From Serripes groenlandicus (Eukaryota; Mollusca; Bivalvia; Cardiida; Cardiidae): 64,000 nucleotides of DNA. The stretch spans positions 622,501-686,500 of the forward strand of contig JASEVX010000082.1 of NCBI GenBank assembly GCA_031761405.1, written 5' to 3'. Positions 34,953 through 46,105 of this stretch are shown in pieces. Made by a program: the position numbers and the translations under genes. Position 1 is the stretch's first letter. Every line of letters starts with the position of its first letter. Below the pieces are notes generated by a model. The model did not search any database. It was not told the DNA's origin and saw only the letters and a list, made by a program, of their open reading frames with translations.

Positions 34953-35161
34953 AAGTGTAATATGTTTGTGTTTAATTTTGGTGGCAACTGAAACGGCCAT
35001 ATTTTGATCTTGATATTTTCTTATTACTTTTGTATTTCAAAAATGACTGATGACTGAAAGTGTAATATGTTTGTGTTTAATTTGGTGGCAACTGAAACGA
35101 CCATATTTTGATCTTGATATTTTTGTATTACATTTGTATTTCAAAAATGACTGATGACTGA
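34953..35161. repeat. Recent tandem duplication of 104 bases
   Basis: Two units (34953-35057 and 35058-35161) begin AAGTGTAATATGTTTGTGTT and end AAAATGACTGATGACTG. They differ at only a few bases. Confidence 0.9.
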
Positions 35162-35740
35162 GGTTTTTCCCAATAATGGATATGGAAGTAAAGATTTTCC
35201 CTCCCTGGCGCTCAGGGTTGTTGCGTTAGAATAACAACTGACTCGCTAGTGTTGGGGTAAATGGACCAGAACTACTGTTAACTGACTCAGAAAATGTCAT
35301 CATATAAGTTAATATATATTATAACCGGAAAAAATTGTTGTTAGCTGCGTGAAACACCATAAAAACAGACAAAATGTAATTTCGATTTAGTACTAATTGC
35401 ACTAGTTGTATTCATGAAAACTAATCAGCAAATAATAATTGTACAGGAAACCCATAGGCACAATCCAGAAATCTTCCTACACAATTTACAGGTGCTCGCG
35501 CATGAACTGTTATAATTCCAGTTTTTATTAATTTAAGTTATAAATTATTTTCCCGGAGTAACAAAACAGCATTTAGTTTCGTTAAAACTTATTTATTTTA
35601 CATCGATTACGAAACGAACTTTCAGCTTATATGAATAACACCCAATGTCCGTATTTGTTGACAAATTGATGATACTATATGAAACTTAGAGAATCATGGT
35701 ATACCCATAATTTGTGAATTTATTTCGTCGTGTGATTTTG
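35162..35740. other. No gene seen
   Basis: No feature recognised. An unusually AT-rich part lies at 35520-35600. Confidence 0.3.
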
Positions 35741-35749
35741 CAGTTTAGG

Positions 35750-37140
35750 GTATTTCCGAAGATTCTGTTGTGAGCGAATAAACATAAAAAAGACAGTGTG
35801 TAACAAAAACATGCAATAAGTGTTTCTAACATTTGATTTAAGAAATGAATGTGACTTTTTATCCTCAGAGGAAGAGGCGTTTACGGGCATGATCGTGTTA
35901 TACACATTTAGAAATTAAATTTAAAAAAAGTAATCAGCGAGCTCGTAAGTGTCAGTAGATTAGCTTAAAGTCGTACTTTGTATGGACACACTCAATGATA
36001 TACACTTCTGATAGATATTACAGAACACATTGTGATTACCTTTGCGAAGCATTTTCCAATTAGATTTATTGAAAGAAATGTCTATACTTGCATTTCAAAC
36101 ATTAATCAAATCATTGAGCTATGAAAATATGTTTAAGAATTCACTTTGACGTCATGAAAAGTAACAGTTTGGTCAATAGGTAAAACATTTAAGATTTCAA
36201 TTTAACTTAAATCGGGAGCTTCAACTGTATATGAGGTAATAAATGATATTTTCGTAAAGACTTAAATACGCTTTCTTTGAACAACCTACATATGTATCTT
36301 TTAAACTTGAAGACCCATTTAAACATGATTATTTGAAATGTTGAACCTTTGATATACAGAAAAGAAAGGCAAAAGAGAAGACTTATATTGATTATTAAAC
36401 GAGGCATGGTATATTCGGAATGTGCTTTTGAAGTACAGTGACTTCTGTTGGCGAGATATCAATATAAGATATTTATCGTAGGTCGATCAAGTAGAAGAAA
36501 TACATGTATATAATTTAAGCCATCGTTTCCTCCTTTTGCCACAATGTTTACCACTGTATTCAATCATTATGAAAGAAAGGCAATAGAGAAGACATATACT
36601 GAATATTAAACGAGGCATGGTATATTTGGAATGTGCTTTTGAAATACAGTGAATTCTGTTGGCGAGATCACAATAAAGGTCCATCAAGTAGAAGAAGTAC
36701 ATGTATATAATTTAAGCCATCGTTTCCTCCTTTTGCCACAATGTTTTCCACTGTATTCAATCATTATGATTTCATTGATAGAGAATTATTTTCTTATTTG
36801 TATACTAAATGTTTTAAAGTAAACTGCTGCATATGTTTTGTACGTGGGAAAAGTTTTAACTGGAGTAGCCAAAGATGTTCTCAATAGAAACTAGATAATT
36901 GTAGAGATCATTCGATGATCTGATTTAGGTCGTGCTCATTAAAATCTAATATAAGAGTTTCCGTGAAAGATAACGCTAAAAAATCCATGCAAGTTATATT
37001 AAGTACAATCATAGAAAACGTTTTATTCAAAGAGCTATGTGATTTATTGGCGAACATCACGGATTCAGACCAGAATGCATGGATACGCAGATTACAAAGG
37101 CACTAAGGTTGGTTTTCCTACAGCACAGCTGATATATTTT
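35750..37140 (+). repeat. Paralogous non-coding block, copy 2
   Basis: 35760-35860 matches 52770-52870 (shared TCTGTTGTGAGC and AAGTGTTTCTNA). 36230-36370 matches 53020-53150 (CTTAAATACG, then AAATGTTGAANCTTTGATAT). 36870-37140 is the reverse complement of 15838-16150. This copy is the most diverged. The TATAAATAG box of copies 1 and 3 is not found, and a local tandem duplication lies inside. Confidence 0.6.
36360..36775. repeat. Tandem duplication, about 205-base unit
   Basis: The unit holds AAACGAGGCATGGTATATT, GAATGTGCTTTTGAA, TTCTGTTGGCGAGAT and ATACATGTATATAATTTAAG. It ends in MITE-like sequence TTTCCTCCTTTTGCCACAAT. Copies start near 36360 and 36570. Confidence 0.85.
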
Positions 37141-37720
37141 GTTTTGCATGATTTATTACAAAATATACATAATGCATGTTACAATGTATATACACCGCAA
37201 AATTAACAATACGAAATATTACATCATATAATGTATATATGTATCATATGTGAAACTGCTATTTAATGATTTGACTAAATTACTTCTATTTTCTATTGTT
37301 TAATAAAAGTGTTCCATTTCATGTTAAAAATATCAATTAGTCATTTAATAAGGTTATTTTCTGTTTTATTGTTGTATTCTTTGAAGATAAACACCATTAA
37401 CATGTTAAAAATATAAACATTACACATGTACAGTAAAATATCTTATTTGGCAATTACAATACCCTAAACAAGGATGGTCATTTAATTGACAAAATTGATT
37501 CATTAGCTAATTAATTTATTCATGAATTCATTTTTATTTTATTTATTTTCTTATTTTTGTCATTCAAACATTTTATTTTTTCTTGTTAATAATTTATTTC
37601 TCATTCACTACAACTTTTAACTCGTTCGAATTTCCATTGATTTCCTTCTGCTGGATTTAGCAGATAATGTCAAGTTTTCGAAGTGATTTCAGTTTCTTCG
37701 AAATATGAATAGGAATTTAA
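37141..37720. other. No gene seen
   Basis: Very AT-rich DNA with no recognised feature. Confidence 0.35.
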
Positions 37721-37721
37721 A

Positions 37722-37960
37722 CAAGAGTTCAAAGAGGCCCAATATCGCTCCAGTGTCATGAGGCAAAGATTGAATCACTTTATCCATACCAGGAAAAACA
37801 AAGGCGCCTCTGGCTTGAAGGAATCTTTTATAGAGGGTCACGAAAGGAACATTTCTACAAAATTATTTGAAAAACGGCCACATAGTTTCGGAAAAAAATA
37901 TCTTAAGCTAATATATGGCTACAAGCCCCGCCCCGCAGCTTTGTTTGAGTCCATATATAT
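37722..37960 (+). mobile_element. ACAAGAG-type element fragment
   Basis: It begins ACAAGAGTTCAAAGAGGCCC and ATATCGCTCCAGTG. Internal sequence GAGGGTCACGAAAGGAACAT and ACAAGCCCCGCCCC matches the family. It breaks off at a TA microsatellite at 37955. Confidence 0.6.
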
Positions 37961-38364
37961 ATATATTTATTTATCTTTTTCCATTTTAAATGTATTCTTT
38001 TTCCAGATTTAGATGACTTTGGATTCATTTGCAGTAGACAATTTAATTTAAAAACATCGTGGCAAAAGTAAACTGTTAGCCAATATATGTTAAATAACAT
38101 TAATACAGATCAACAAATGCATGGGTTGAAGCATTTGCAGTAGACACACTCTTAGACGAACAACACTAAATGGGGGATTCGCCTGAAACAGGCGATTTTC
38201 CTTCTCCATAGGTTGTCTTCGACTCAATAAACAGTTCTACTACCAATTTAGCAGACGACTAATTTACATATCACGTTCACAGGGGACAGAGAGGATGATT
38301 TACAATTTACAAAAACAATGATAAAAAGCAGATGAAATTTTCATATGAACTAGATTTTTGAAAT
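37961..38364. other. No gene; MITE scraps
   Basis: TA run at 37955-37970 and a scrap of the palindromic MITE (GCAGTAGACAATTT, ACATCGTGGCAAAAGT) near 38030-38070. Nothing else recognised. Confidence 0.35.
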
Positions 38365-39540
38365 TTCAAGAATATCTTAACTTAATTATTGTAGCATATA
38401 CCTTCGCGGTTCAAAAGCTTTTACAAGGTATTTCGAAATGGTGTAAACAGTATCTCTGGTATTACAATCTAAATTATAATGCAAAAGGTTACGATTTGTG
38501 TTCCTGAGCCATGAGTTATCATAATACTCTACCCGTAATAAGTTATAGATATTACATTCGAAGAAAAAATAATATTCGTCTCCGATGGCGTAAAGATGTT
38601 GTATATGTTATGTATATAAAGTTAGCAATACCTATATTCTCTGTCTACCGATAAATGTCTGCCCTTTTCTATCATCAGATCATGTGACGAACATCTAAAG
38701 TTAGACAAAGTTTGTATAATAAATAAAATAGATCTGTATTAAGATAGAACTCAGGCGTTAATAACGACTGGAAATACTTATAATGGATTGCTTTAGGCGA
38801 CTCATAAATATAAGCATGCCATCCTTGGGTATAAAAATTCTTAATCCTCTGTGAAAAAAACTTTAAAAAAGTATTTACATTACCAACGCGATGTAACACA
38901 CACACGTATCCGAACCCATGCTAAAAAGGTATATATATAAGAAGCCCAGGTGCGTTTACCCGATTCATCTAATTGCAGCAACATAAAGTAACATTGTTTA
39001 GGGTATCTATCGTTATTCATACGAATGATGTTTAGCCAAATGTAATAAAATTAGACATATGTGTTGTGTTGTACATAGTGGTAATCTTCCACATTCTCCA
39101 AAATCCAGAAGATCGCATGCATTGTATGTAATGTAACAGAGTTTTTTACAAAACAGTATTTGAACTTTTTCAATTTTCTCAACATACTGATAGGCGTAAC
39201 AGTAGCATAACATATTTTAAACATGTCTTTTACCTCAATGAATTCAACATTTGTGCGTAATCTTAAAATATAATAAACTCCTAGATACTTATAAAATGAG
39301 ACAATGTCGATAGTATTTCCTCTATAAAACAATTTTTTTCTGTTTGCTTGACAATGCCCCCATTTCTGAATACTATTATTTTAGTTTTTTGCATATTAAC
39401 ATCCAGACCCTCACTGCTGCTGAATTGCTCTATTCTATGTATTTACTTTTTTAATTTGTTTACGGTGTCTGCAAAACTGGAGACATCGTCAGCAATAAAA
39501 CGCTCAAATCATTGATGTCACTGGATACGAAGATCCCATG
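38365..39540 (-). pseudogene. Non-LTR reverse transcriptase C-terminal remnant
   Basis: The minus strand reads in order: SSDINDL at about 39530; then FIADDVSSFADTVNKLKK with the RT catalytic ADD; GLDVNMQKTKIIVFRNGG; FYRGNTIDIVSFYKYLGVYY (family YKYLG motif) near 39330-39270; KDMFKICYATVTPISML; then near 38860-38690 NFYTQGWHAYIYESPKAIHY; KCRLCLTLDVRHM-like helix; and near 38590-38530 IGDEYYFFFECNIYNLLRV, matching the family's IEDExHFLLxCxxY tail. This is the C-terminal half of an RTE/I-like LINE reverse transcriptase. Several frameshifts and stops show it is inactive. The N-terminal RT and endonuclease are absent. Exact clade is uncertain. Confidence 0.75.
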
Positions 39541-39740
39541 TTTACTGTTGGGGTAGTTGATAGAGGACCATCGAAGGAAAAGTTCTACAAAATGATTTGG
39601 TTTTCACTAAAGCCATACATGGGGCCTTATCACAAATTGTAGTGATTTCTACGAAAAGATAAAGAAAGTTTTTTCTTAAATAACATGAACTTAAAACTGT
39701 CTAACATAACCGCGAAAAAGAATTTTAAAAAAGTGTTTCT
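39541..39740. other. Scrap of ACAAGAG-type element, then receptor 3' flank
   Basis: GATAGAGGACCATCGAAGGA and GTTCTACAAAATGATTTGG at 39560-39600 resemble internal units of that family. The receptor-linked duplication starts near 39740. Confidence 0.4.
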
Positions 39741-39849
39741 TTCTTTCGGGTGAAGAAATACCCACATAATCCTGGAAATCGCCAAACAGTGAATTTGATT
39801 GCCTTAACAGATTGTTCGTGACTATCCAAGGTTCCTCAACTTAATTTTA

Positions 39850-40986
39850 TCACGTTACGATGTTATACACTTCTATTTTAAGTTTATTCGCTCGTTCCCT
39901 GTAAGTACTACTCCTTGAACAACAGAGATACAGAAGTAACATTTTGCATTCTTTAAACATCCAAATGTAGAAGTAAATTGAAATGTAAGAGCTTATAAGG
40001 GTACATACAAATATGGTGAATTGTGTTATAGCTCGAGATGATAAGCTGACCCATTCTGGAAACAATAAAAATGAAATAGAACACATAATGACAGGTATTT
40101 GACAACACATGTTAGTTACGATGATTTTCATAATATTTTTTGTTGCTCCGAAAACTTTCCTTTTTGGTTTGGTGTTGCGAACATGTGTTTTCATATTAGA
40201 CGCATCGCTTGAATTGACATTCATTTTTGAAGCCAGTGCCTGAGTTGATGTGTGAAATTTTGTAATTTGTAAGTTTACAATTTGTTTAATTTTGTAGTAA
40301 GCACAGAATACTAATAACAAAATACATGTGAAACATACTGTAAATACACCACGGTTTATGTTCAGTGCACGGGAAAACTGACATGATACAAGTAGCATCT
40401 CACATTCAGTGAAAAACTCATGCAAGCAAATTGAAACAGGTATCACGACGCTTACCAGCCAGGAGCTCGCTATAAAGACAACAGTGTTTCTTTTTGTGAG
40501 CATTTCATTGTTCGTTAAAGGATTTGACAGTTTAATGTACCGTTCCAAAGCTAGACCTCCAGTTGAACAATAGCTTGAACTATACAGTGAAAGAAATACC
40601 ATAGCACGTAAATCATAAAATGCATAGAAATAAACTTGTTCTATCAAAAGAAAGGACAGATATGCAAATACTATTCCTGAAAAGTACAAAACATTACACA
40701 CAGCAAAATTAAATAATAGCCATTTCAAAACAACTGGCATTTTCTTGCATCTTTGTATAACAGTTAGTAATGGTATGTGTAAAACAAATGTGACTGTGGC
40801 TAGCATCATCACTAAAATATTCAGACTTTGGTAGAACATCGGACTCTCCGTGCTTCCCCCTGTTATATTTAACAGCGATTCAGTGATGTTTGCATTGTCC
40901 ATTGTCTGGTTCTTTCCATTTGATAGTTCAGAAATGCCTAAAGTAGCGTTTCCCAATGATGTTGAAACATTATGTAGATTACTCAT
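39850..40986 (-). CDS. Rhodopsin-like seven-transmembrane receptor (orphan), copy 2
   Basis: The 378-residue protein is a close paralogue of the receptor at 7308-8447, roughly three quarters identical by eye, and looks intact. N-glycosylation sequons lie at Asn 6, 13, 26, 33 and 40. TM1 to TM7 occupy about the same positions. TM3 ends LALERYIKL with a canonical ERY switch, unlike ERL in copy 1. TM6 holds CQIP, a CxxP that fits the CWxP site. TM7 has SSYISIY without NPxxY. The tail FKECKMLLLYLCCSRSSTYR and the last residues KLKIEVYNIVT are shared. Variation is densest in TM2-TM3, TM6-TM7 and ECL2, the ligand-facing parts, which would suit a chemosensory or peptide receptor family; this is inference. 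The CDS has no intron, and the conserved splice acceptor lies upstream. Confidence 0.88.
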   Translation of the reverse strand: MSNLHNVSTSLGNATLGISELSNGKNQTMDNANITESLLNITGGSTESPMFYQSLNILVMMLATVTFVLHIPLLTVIQRCKKMPVVLKWLLFNFAVCNVLYFSGIVFAYLSFLLIEQVYFYAFYDLRAMVFLSLYSSSYCSTGGLALERYIKLSNPLTNNEMLTKRNTVVFIASSWLVSVVIPVSICLHEFFTECEMLLVSCQFSRALNINRGVFTVCFTCILLLVFCAYYKIKQIVNLQITKFHTSTQALASKMNVNSSDASNMKTHVRNTKPKRKVFGATKNIMKIIVTNMCCQIPVIMCSISFLLFPEWVSLSSRAITQFTIFVCTLISSYISIYFYIWMFKECKMLLLYLCCSRSSTYRERANKLKIEVYNIVT

Positions 40987-41440
40987 ATCTCTTCTGTATC
41001 AATTCAGCTAAAGTATAGTGTTGGGCAAATGTTTATCTCTGGACAAATGGTCGGTCTGTAATTGAAAAGTTTATTGGAGTAAGAGATAACAACAAAAACT
41101 AGTTCATGTGTATGAACAGTAAACCAATATGAGGGTATGTGTTTGTAGACACTGTCTTCTTTTCGATCAATGTTTACTAATTTACATAATAATACAATTA
41201 ATGATCATATTATTTTATTAACATTGTGCATGCCAGAAAAAGCATTTTAACGTTTTAGAAAAAGTGAAGAAAATCGTACGGCACATTCGTTTACTACACA
41301 CAGAAACAAACACATGGTTTAATCAAAATTATCAGGAGCCTAGAACAGAATTTAATCGTGCTAGTATGTTTTTCTTAGAAATAAAAACCAATGACAATAA
41401 GGCTTATTTTCTAGACACAAATGATATTTAAAGGTAACTG
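40987..41440 (-). promoter_or_regulatory. Duplicated 5' flank of receptor copy 2 with splice acceptor
   Basis: The leader matches 8448-8640 and 44725-44900, with an acceptor-like CTTTTCAATTACAG (AG at 41056-41057). Farther out, 41270-41440 matches 9560-9720 (GGCAATAAGGCT-type sequence). Homology stops where an ACAAGAG-type element starts at 41456, so this gene may lack the upstream region kept in the other two blocks. Confidence 0.5.
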
Positions 41441-41455
41441 TGAACGAAATTTTTA

Positions 41456-42575
41456 AACAAGATGGCCACGATGTCCATGGATCGCTCACCTCAATTTGAG
41501 TTGGCATGCCAACCACAATAATTCATTTTGCGGTCAGATTAGCTAATACAAGAGTCAAAAGAGAACCAGTAAAGGTCCACTGTCACAAGGCAAAATAATC
41601 CACCAATATGGTGTCTGTCTTTATGTCTAATAAAGGTCACTAAGAGGGTCACCAAAGAAATGTTTATGTACCAGTAAGTATTTCAAATTCAGCCATTTTG
41701 TTTCTTAGGAAATAAGTTTCTAAATCTTTCACTGTGTGCATAAAGGGTAAAACAACCCGAGCCCCTTTGAGCCATGTCTTTTGATCCATCAATATGGTTT
41801 AATAGGGAATCAAGCAGATGTTCACCCAAGAAACATGTCTACAAATTTATTTGATAATCAGTATACCACTTTCGGAAGAGAATATGTTTTTTTACCAATC
41901 AACATGGCTTGAAGTCATCAGTTAGAATGTCACACAAAGCACATTCTTACAAAAGAATTTGGAAACCAGCCAAATATTTTCGGAGAAAATTCACAATAGC
42001 CTTATAAGGTAAACGACAGCCATGTGTTTCGACCATCAACATGGCATGAAGGAATCTGATAGAGGGTCTATCAAGGAACATGTCTACAAAACAAAATCGG
42101 AAATCGCCGAGTACTTTCCAAGGGGAAGAATTTAAAAGTTTACACTTTAGTAATATCAGTCAAAAGAACGTCACACAATATTTCTACAAATATTTGGAAA
42201 TCGGTCAGGTTCTTTCGGAGAAGAATATTTTTACCATAAAAGGCAAAAGAGCCCCGTCCCCTGACGGCCATTTGTTTTCGACGAATCAACATGACTTGAG
42301 GTAATGTAATAGAGGGTCACCACAGGAACATTTCTACGAAATTGATTTGAAAGATTGTTTAATCGGTTAATGAGGTGAAGTATTTTTCCTTCGGTTGTCT
42401 TGGCCGGAGGACATAGTTGAGGATATTGCGATGATACTTTCTGTAAAATTTATACCAATTGACTCACTGGTTACAGCGGACGAATGACACGATGAACGTC
42501 GGACGACGGATGACGGACGAAGAGCGATCACAATAACACACCTTGAGCTCTTCGTGCTCAGGTGAGCTAAAATTA
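41456..42575 (+). mobile_element. ACAAGAG-type element, long copy
   Basis: It begins AACAAGATGGCCACGATGTC and GATCGCTCACCTCAATTTG, and has units with GGAACATGTCTACAAA, TTTCGGAGAA and GCCCCGTCCCCTGACGGCCA. It ends GGACGACGGATGACGGACGA, then CACCTTGAGCTCTTCGTGCT and CAGGTGAGCTAAAA. The stem CACCT-GAGC / GCTC-AGGTG closes a hairpin six bases from CTAA. It is non-coding; the frame at 42080-42304 is incidental. Confidence 0.72.
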
Positions 42576-43940
42576 TAAAAAGGCAAGCTACTAGCTCATT
42601 CTTGGTATTTAGTAAAAACTTTTTAAAAATAGTCTTGGTTAAAAGAACTCGTCCCATTTAGAATTAATTCGGAACAAATGGTCCTTGGTGACCCTTTTGG
42701 TGACCCAAGATCAACTGACGGGAGTAAACTCTCTGCAAATAGTCTCAATATGGTGAAGATTTCTTTCAAACAATTGCAAAATTCTTCTACCAGTTGGTTT
42801 AACATTGCGGTCATATATGTACTTAGATGTCAAAGGTCATATGCCTGTAATTCATGTCCACTCAATATCTCTAAATATTTTGAAACAACTCTCTACAAAT
42901 ATTCAGTCTGTATAGTGTCTGTCTTTATGTCAAATAAATGTGACTAAGTGGGTCACCAAAGAAATGTTTATGTACCAGTAAGTATTTCAAAATCAGCCAT
43001 TTTATTTCTTAGGTAATAAGTTTCTCAATCTTACACTGTGTGCATAAAGGGTAAAACAACCCGAGTCCCTTTGAGCCATGTCTTTTGGTCCACCAATATG
43101 GCTTAATAGGGAATCAGGCAGATGTTCACCCAAGAAACATGTCTACAAATTTATTTATATACTACTTGCGGAAGAGAATATGTTTTTTTTTATCATAGAC
43201 CAACATGGCTTGAAGCCATCAGTTAGAATGTGACACAAGGCATATTCTTACAAAAGAAATATTGGAAAGCGTCCAGATATTTTCGGAGATAATTCACAAT
43301 AGGCTTATAAGGTAAAACGACAGCCATGTTTTTCGACCATCAACATGGCATGAAGAAATCTGATAGAGGGTCTACCAAGGAGCATGTCTACAAAACAAAA
43401 TCGGAAATCGCCGAGTACTTTCCAAGGGGAAGAATTTAAAAATGTAAACTATAGTTATATCAGGCAAAAGAACTTCACTCGCACAAGATTTCCTCAAATA
43501 TTTGGAAATCGGTCAGGTTCTTTCGGAGAAGAATATTTTTTACTAAAGCCATAAAAGGCAAAAGAGCCCCGTCCCCTAACGGCCATTTTTGTTCGACGAA
43601 TCAACATGACTTGAGGGAATCTGATAAAGGGTCACCGCAGGAACATTTCTACAAAAATTATTTGAAAAATTGTTTAATCGGTTAATGAGGTGAAGTATTT
43701 TTCCTTCGGTTGTCTAAATGTAACACTCTTGGTGACCCAAGATCAACTGACGGGAGCAAACTCTCTGCAAATAGTCTCAATATGAAGATGTCTTTCAAAC
43801 AATTGCAAACTTCTTATACCAGTTGGTTTAACATTGCGGTCATACATGTACTTATATGTCAAAGGTCATATGCCTGTAATTCATGTCCACTCAATATCTC
43901 GATATATTTTGAAACAACTCTCTACAAATATTCACCTCAT
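41605..43940 (+). repeat. 1.3 kb tandem duplication within the element
   Basis: 41605-42400 plus 42686-42912 is repeated as 42917-43715 plus 43725-43937 with modest divergence. The second copy lacks the 285 bases (42401-42685) that carry the 3' hairpin end of the element. Similar short frames (42678-42947 and 43710-44024) reflect the duplication and are not genes. Confidence 0.75.
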
Positions 43941-44395
43941 TCAAACGATGCAGATCGCATGTTTCTTTTAGCTCTGTTGAAGGTCAAGGCCACACTTAGA
44001 GGTCAACGGTACTTACATGAGTAATCAATGGGCAATATGTACACACAAATGACGACCACGACATTAAATACAGAGAGGTTTCCTTTAACCTCAATGTTGT
44101 CACTAGTTGTGATAGTCTGCATTGGAGGCTTCATCTACAAATATAAAACATAGTATTGTGTATGCTGCTATTTTCTCAAACCGAATAGCTTTCCGATCGG
44201 CTATATCTAGGTTACAATAAACCAAAAAAAATCCTTTTTTGTTTCCATGTAAATCTACCAGTTTCAGCCCTCAATGGTCACACTTTCGTGTCTCATGTAG
44301 AACACCATATATCATTGGAAACTGTAAGCATGCACATTTACAATGAATTTAAATTCAATGTCATGTATGCAATGCATTCTGGTGATGCACGGATT
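43941..44395. other. No gene seen
   Basis: Unique sequence between the repeat array and the receptor pseudogene; nothing recognised. Confidence 0.3.
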
Positions 44396-44724
44396 TCTAA
44401 AGAAAATTCAGATTTGCAGATACAACAACTACAAATAAGTACAAAACATTGCACACACACACAAAAAATAACAGCCATTTCAAAGCAACAGACATTTTCT
44501 TGCACCTTTATATAACAGTTAGAAGTGGTATGTGTAAACAAACTGTCACTGTGGCTGACATCACCACTAAAATATGCATAATTTGGTAGAATACCGGATT
44601 CTCCATGCTTGGTCCTGTTATATTTAACAGCGATTCATTGATGCTTGTATCGCCCATTTGATAGTTCAGAAATACCCAGAGTAGCGTTTCCCAATGGTGT
44701 TGAAACATTATGTGGATTACTCAT
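44396..44724 (-). pseudogene. Truncated receptor pseudogene, copy 3
   Basis: It begins ATGAGTAATCCACATAATG (MSNPHNVS), as in the intact receptors. A deletion of about 17 bases after the LSNG codons shifts the frame. The shifted frame continues INESLLNITGPSMENPVFYQ and then TM1 (HILVVMSATVTVCLHIPLL). The Gln codon of TVIQRC is TAA at 44508-44510. A further reading (CKKMSVALKWLLFFVCVCNV) covers TM2 with a GT-repeat-like change. Homology ends near 44396 in early TM2/ECL1, so five or more TM segments are missing. It is clearly non-functional. Confidence 0.85.
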
Positions 44725-45029
44725 ATATCTTATGTATCAACTCAGCTAAATATACTGTTGGGAACAATGTTTATTGGTCGGGAAACTGTCGGTCTGAAAT
44801 TGAAAATGATCATCGAAAGAAATGAATTTTTTGGAAAATATCGTGTATGTTGCCGCTGTCCTCTTTTCTTAAATGTTTACTAATTTACATAATAATACTA
44901 TCAATGATATGTTTTTTTCATTCACATGTAAATGGAAGAAACCGCATATAATTGTTTTGGTTAAACGACGCAAACTTGATGGTTGTTTTTGTCACAAAAA
45001 TATATATCTCTCGAATTGAAGTTTGTCAA

Positions 45030-45560
45030 TGATTGTAATACTGAAACCTTGACCTTGAACCAAAGTGGTTGTAACATGCGCTCTGCTTTTTTTCAAACGG
45101 TTCAAAGGTTATTGAACAGACACCAAATATAATCATAAGAACTTTGACCTTTTATTGCAATCTTGACATTGAGCCAACGTGGTTGTTACATGTGCTCTGC
45201 ACATCGTCTCAGTATGGTCAACATTTGTGGTGAGTTATTTCAAAATCTTTCAAACAATTCAAAAGTTATTGAACAGACACAAAATATAGACATAAGACCT
45301 TTGACCTTTAAGTGTGACCTTGACCTTGAACCAACGTCATTGTAACATGCGCTATGCAAATCGTCTCATTATGGTTAACATTTGTGGTAAGTTATATTAA
45401 AAATTTAAAATCCTTCGAAATGTAGTCATATTACCTTTGATCTCTAATTTAGACCTTGCCCTTGAACCAAAGGGGTTGTAAAATGCGCTCCGCACATCGT
45501 CTCAGTATGGTGTACATTTGTGGTTATTTCAGAATCCTTTAAGGAGACAGGAAATATAGT
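45030..45560 (+). repeat. 145-base tandem repeat, four copies
   Basis: Units share TTTGACCTTTNANTGTGACC, TTGAACCAACGTGGTTGTAA, CATGCGCTNTGCACATCGTC and TATTGAACAGACACAAAATA. It is a bivalve-type repeat inserted in the receptor 5' flank; the first and second blocks lack it. Confidence 0.8.
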
Positions 45561-45954
45561 CCTAACACCTTTGACCATCATATGGTGAGACATTATAATT
45601 CGGTATAGTCGTTTGCTACAGATGCAAACAAAATGTGATTCAATAAAAAATGCTAGCAACAATCATTGTATTGCCCTTTGAATGTTTTTCTCACAAATAA
45701 AACCAATGGCAATAAGGACACCTTTCTCGACAAAAACCGGGAATATATTATAATTACTGCCACAAACATATTAGAACAAACTCTAATTAGGTCGCATATA
45801 CACTTGTACTAACAAAAAGAAACCTGGTATGTATTGATACTTTTAGAAATACGTGTGTACAAAGGTACTGATCCTTCATATTCAATCAGCTGAAAAGAAA
45901 TGACATTAACCTGAAATAAGCTGAAAGTACGTTAAAACTACATAATTACACTGC

Positions 45955-46105
45955 CTATGTGGTTTATAGGTAAAACATCAGTCTTAGGGGTGGGAGGTTT
46001 CTCGTTCGATCTCAGGTTTAAATACTTTAAAATGGTAGTGATGACTTTCCCGCATTGGTGCCCATTTTGTTGAAGGCGGCGTAAAACATACAAACAAACC
46101 ACCTT
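45955..46105 (+). mobile_element. tRNA-derived SINE in receptor 5' flank
   Basis: The head has TGGTTTATAGGTAAAACATC and a B-box-like CGTTCGATCTCA. The 3' end is TTGTTGAAGGCGGCGTAAAA plus CATACAAACAAAC. Its position matches the decayed SINE at 9935-10090. Confidence 0.65.

Noticed and set aside
34734..35000. 88-codon minus frame with a Ser/Ala-rich run
   Set aside because: The run comes from the GACGACGCC-rich tract of an ACAAGAG-type element.
44508..44708. 66-residue protein starting MFQHHWETLL
   Set aside because: It is the frame-shifted 5' part of the receptor pseudogene; the true start codon is at 44724 in another frame.
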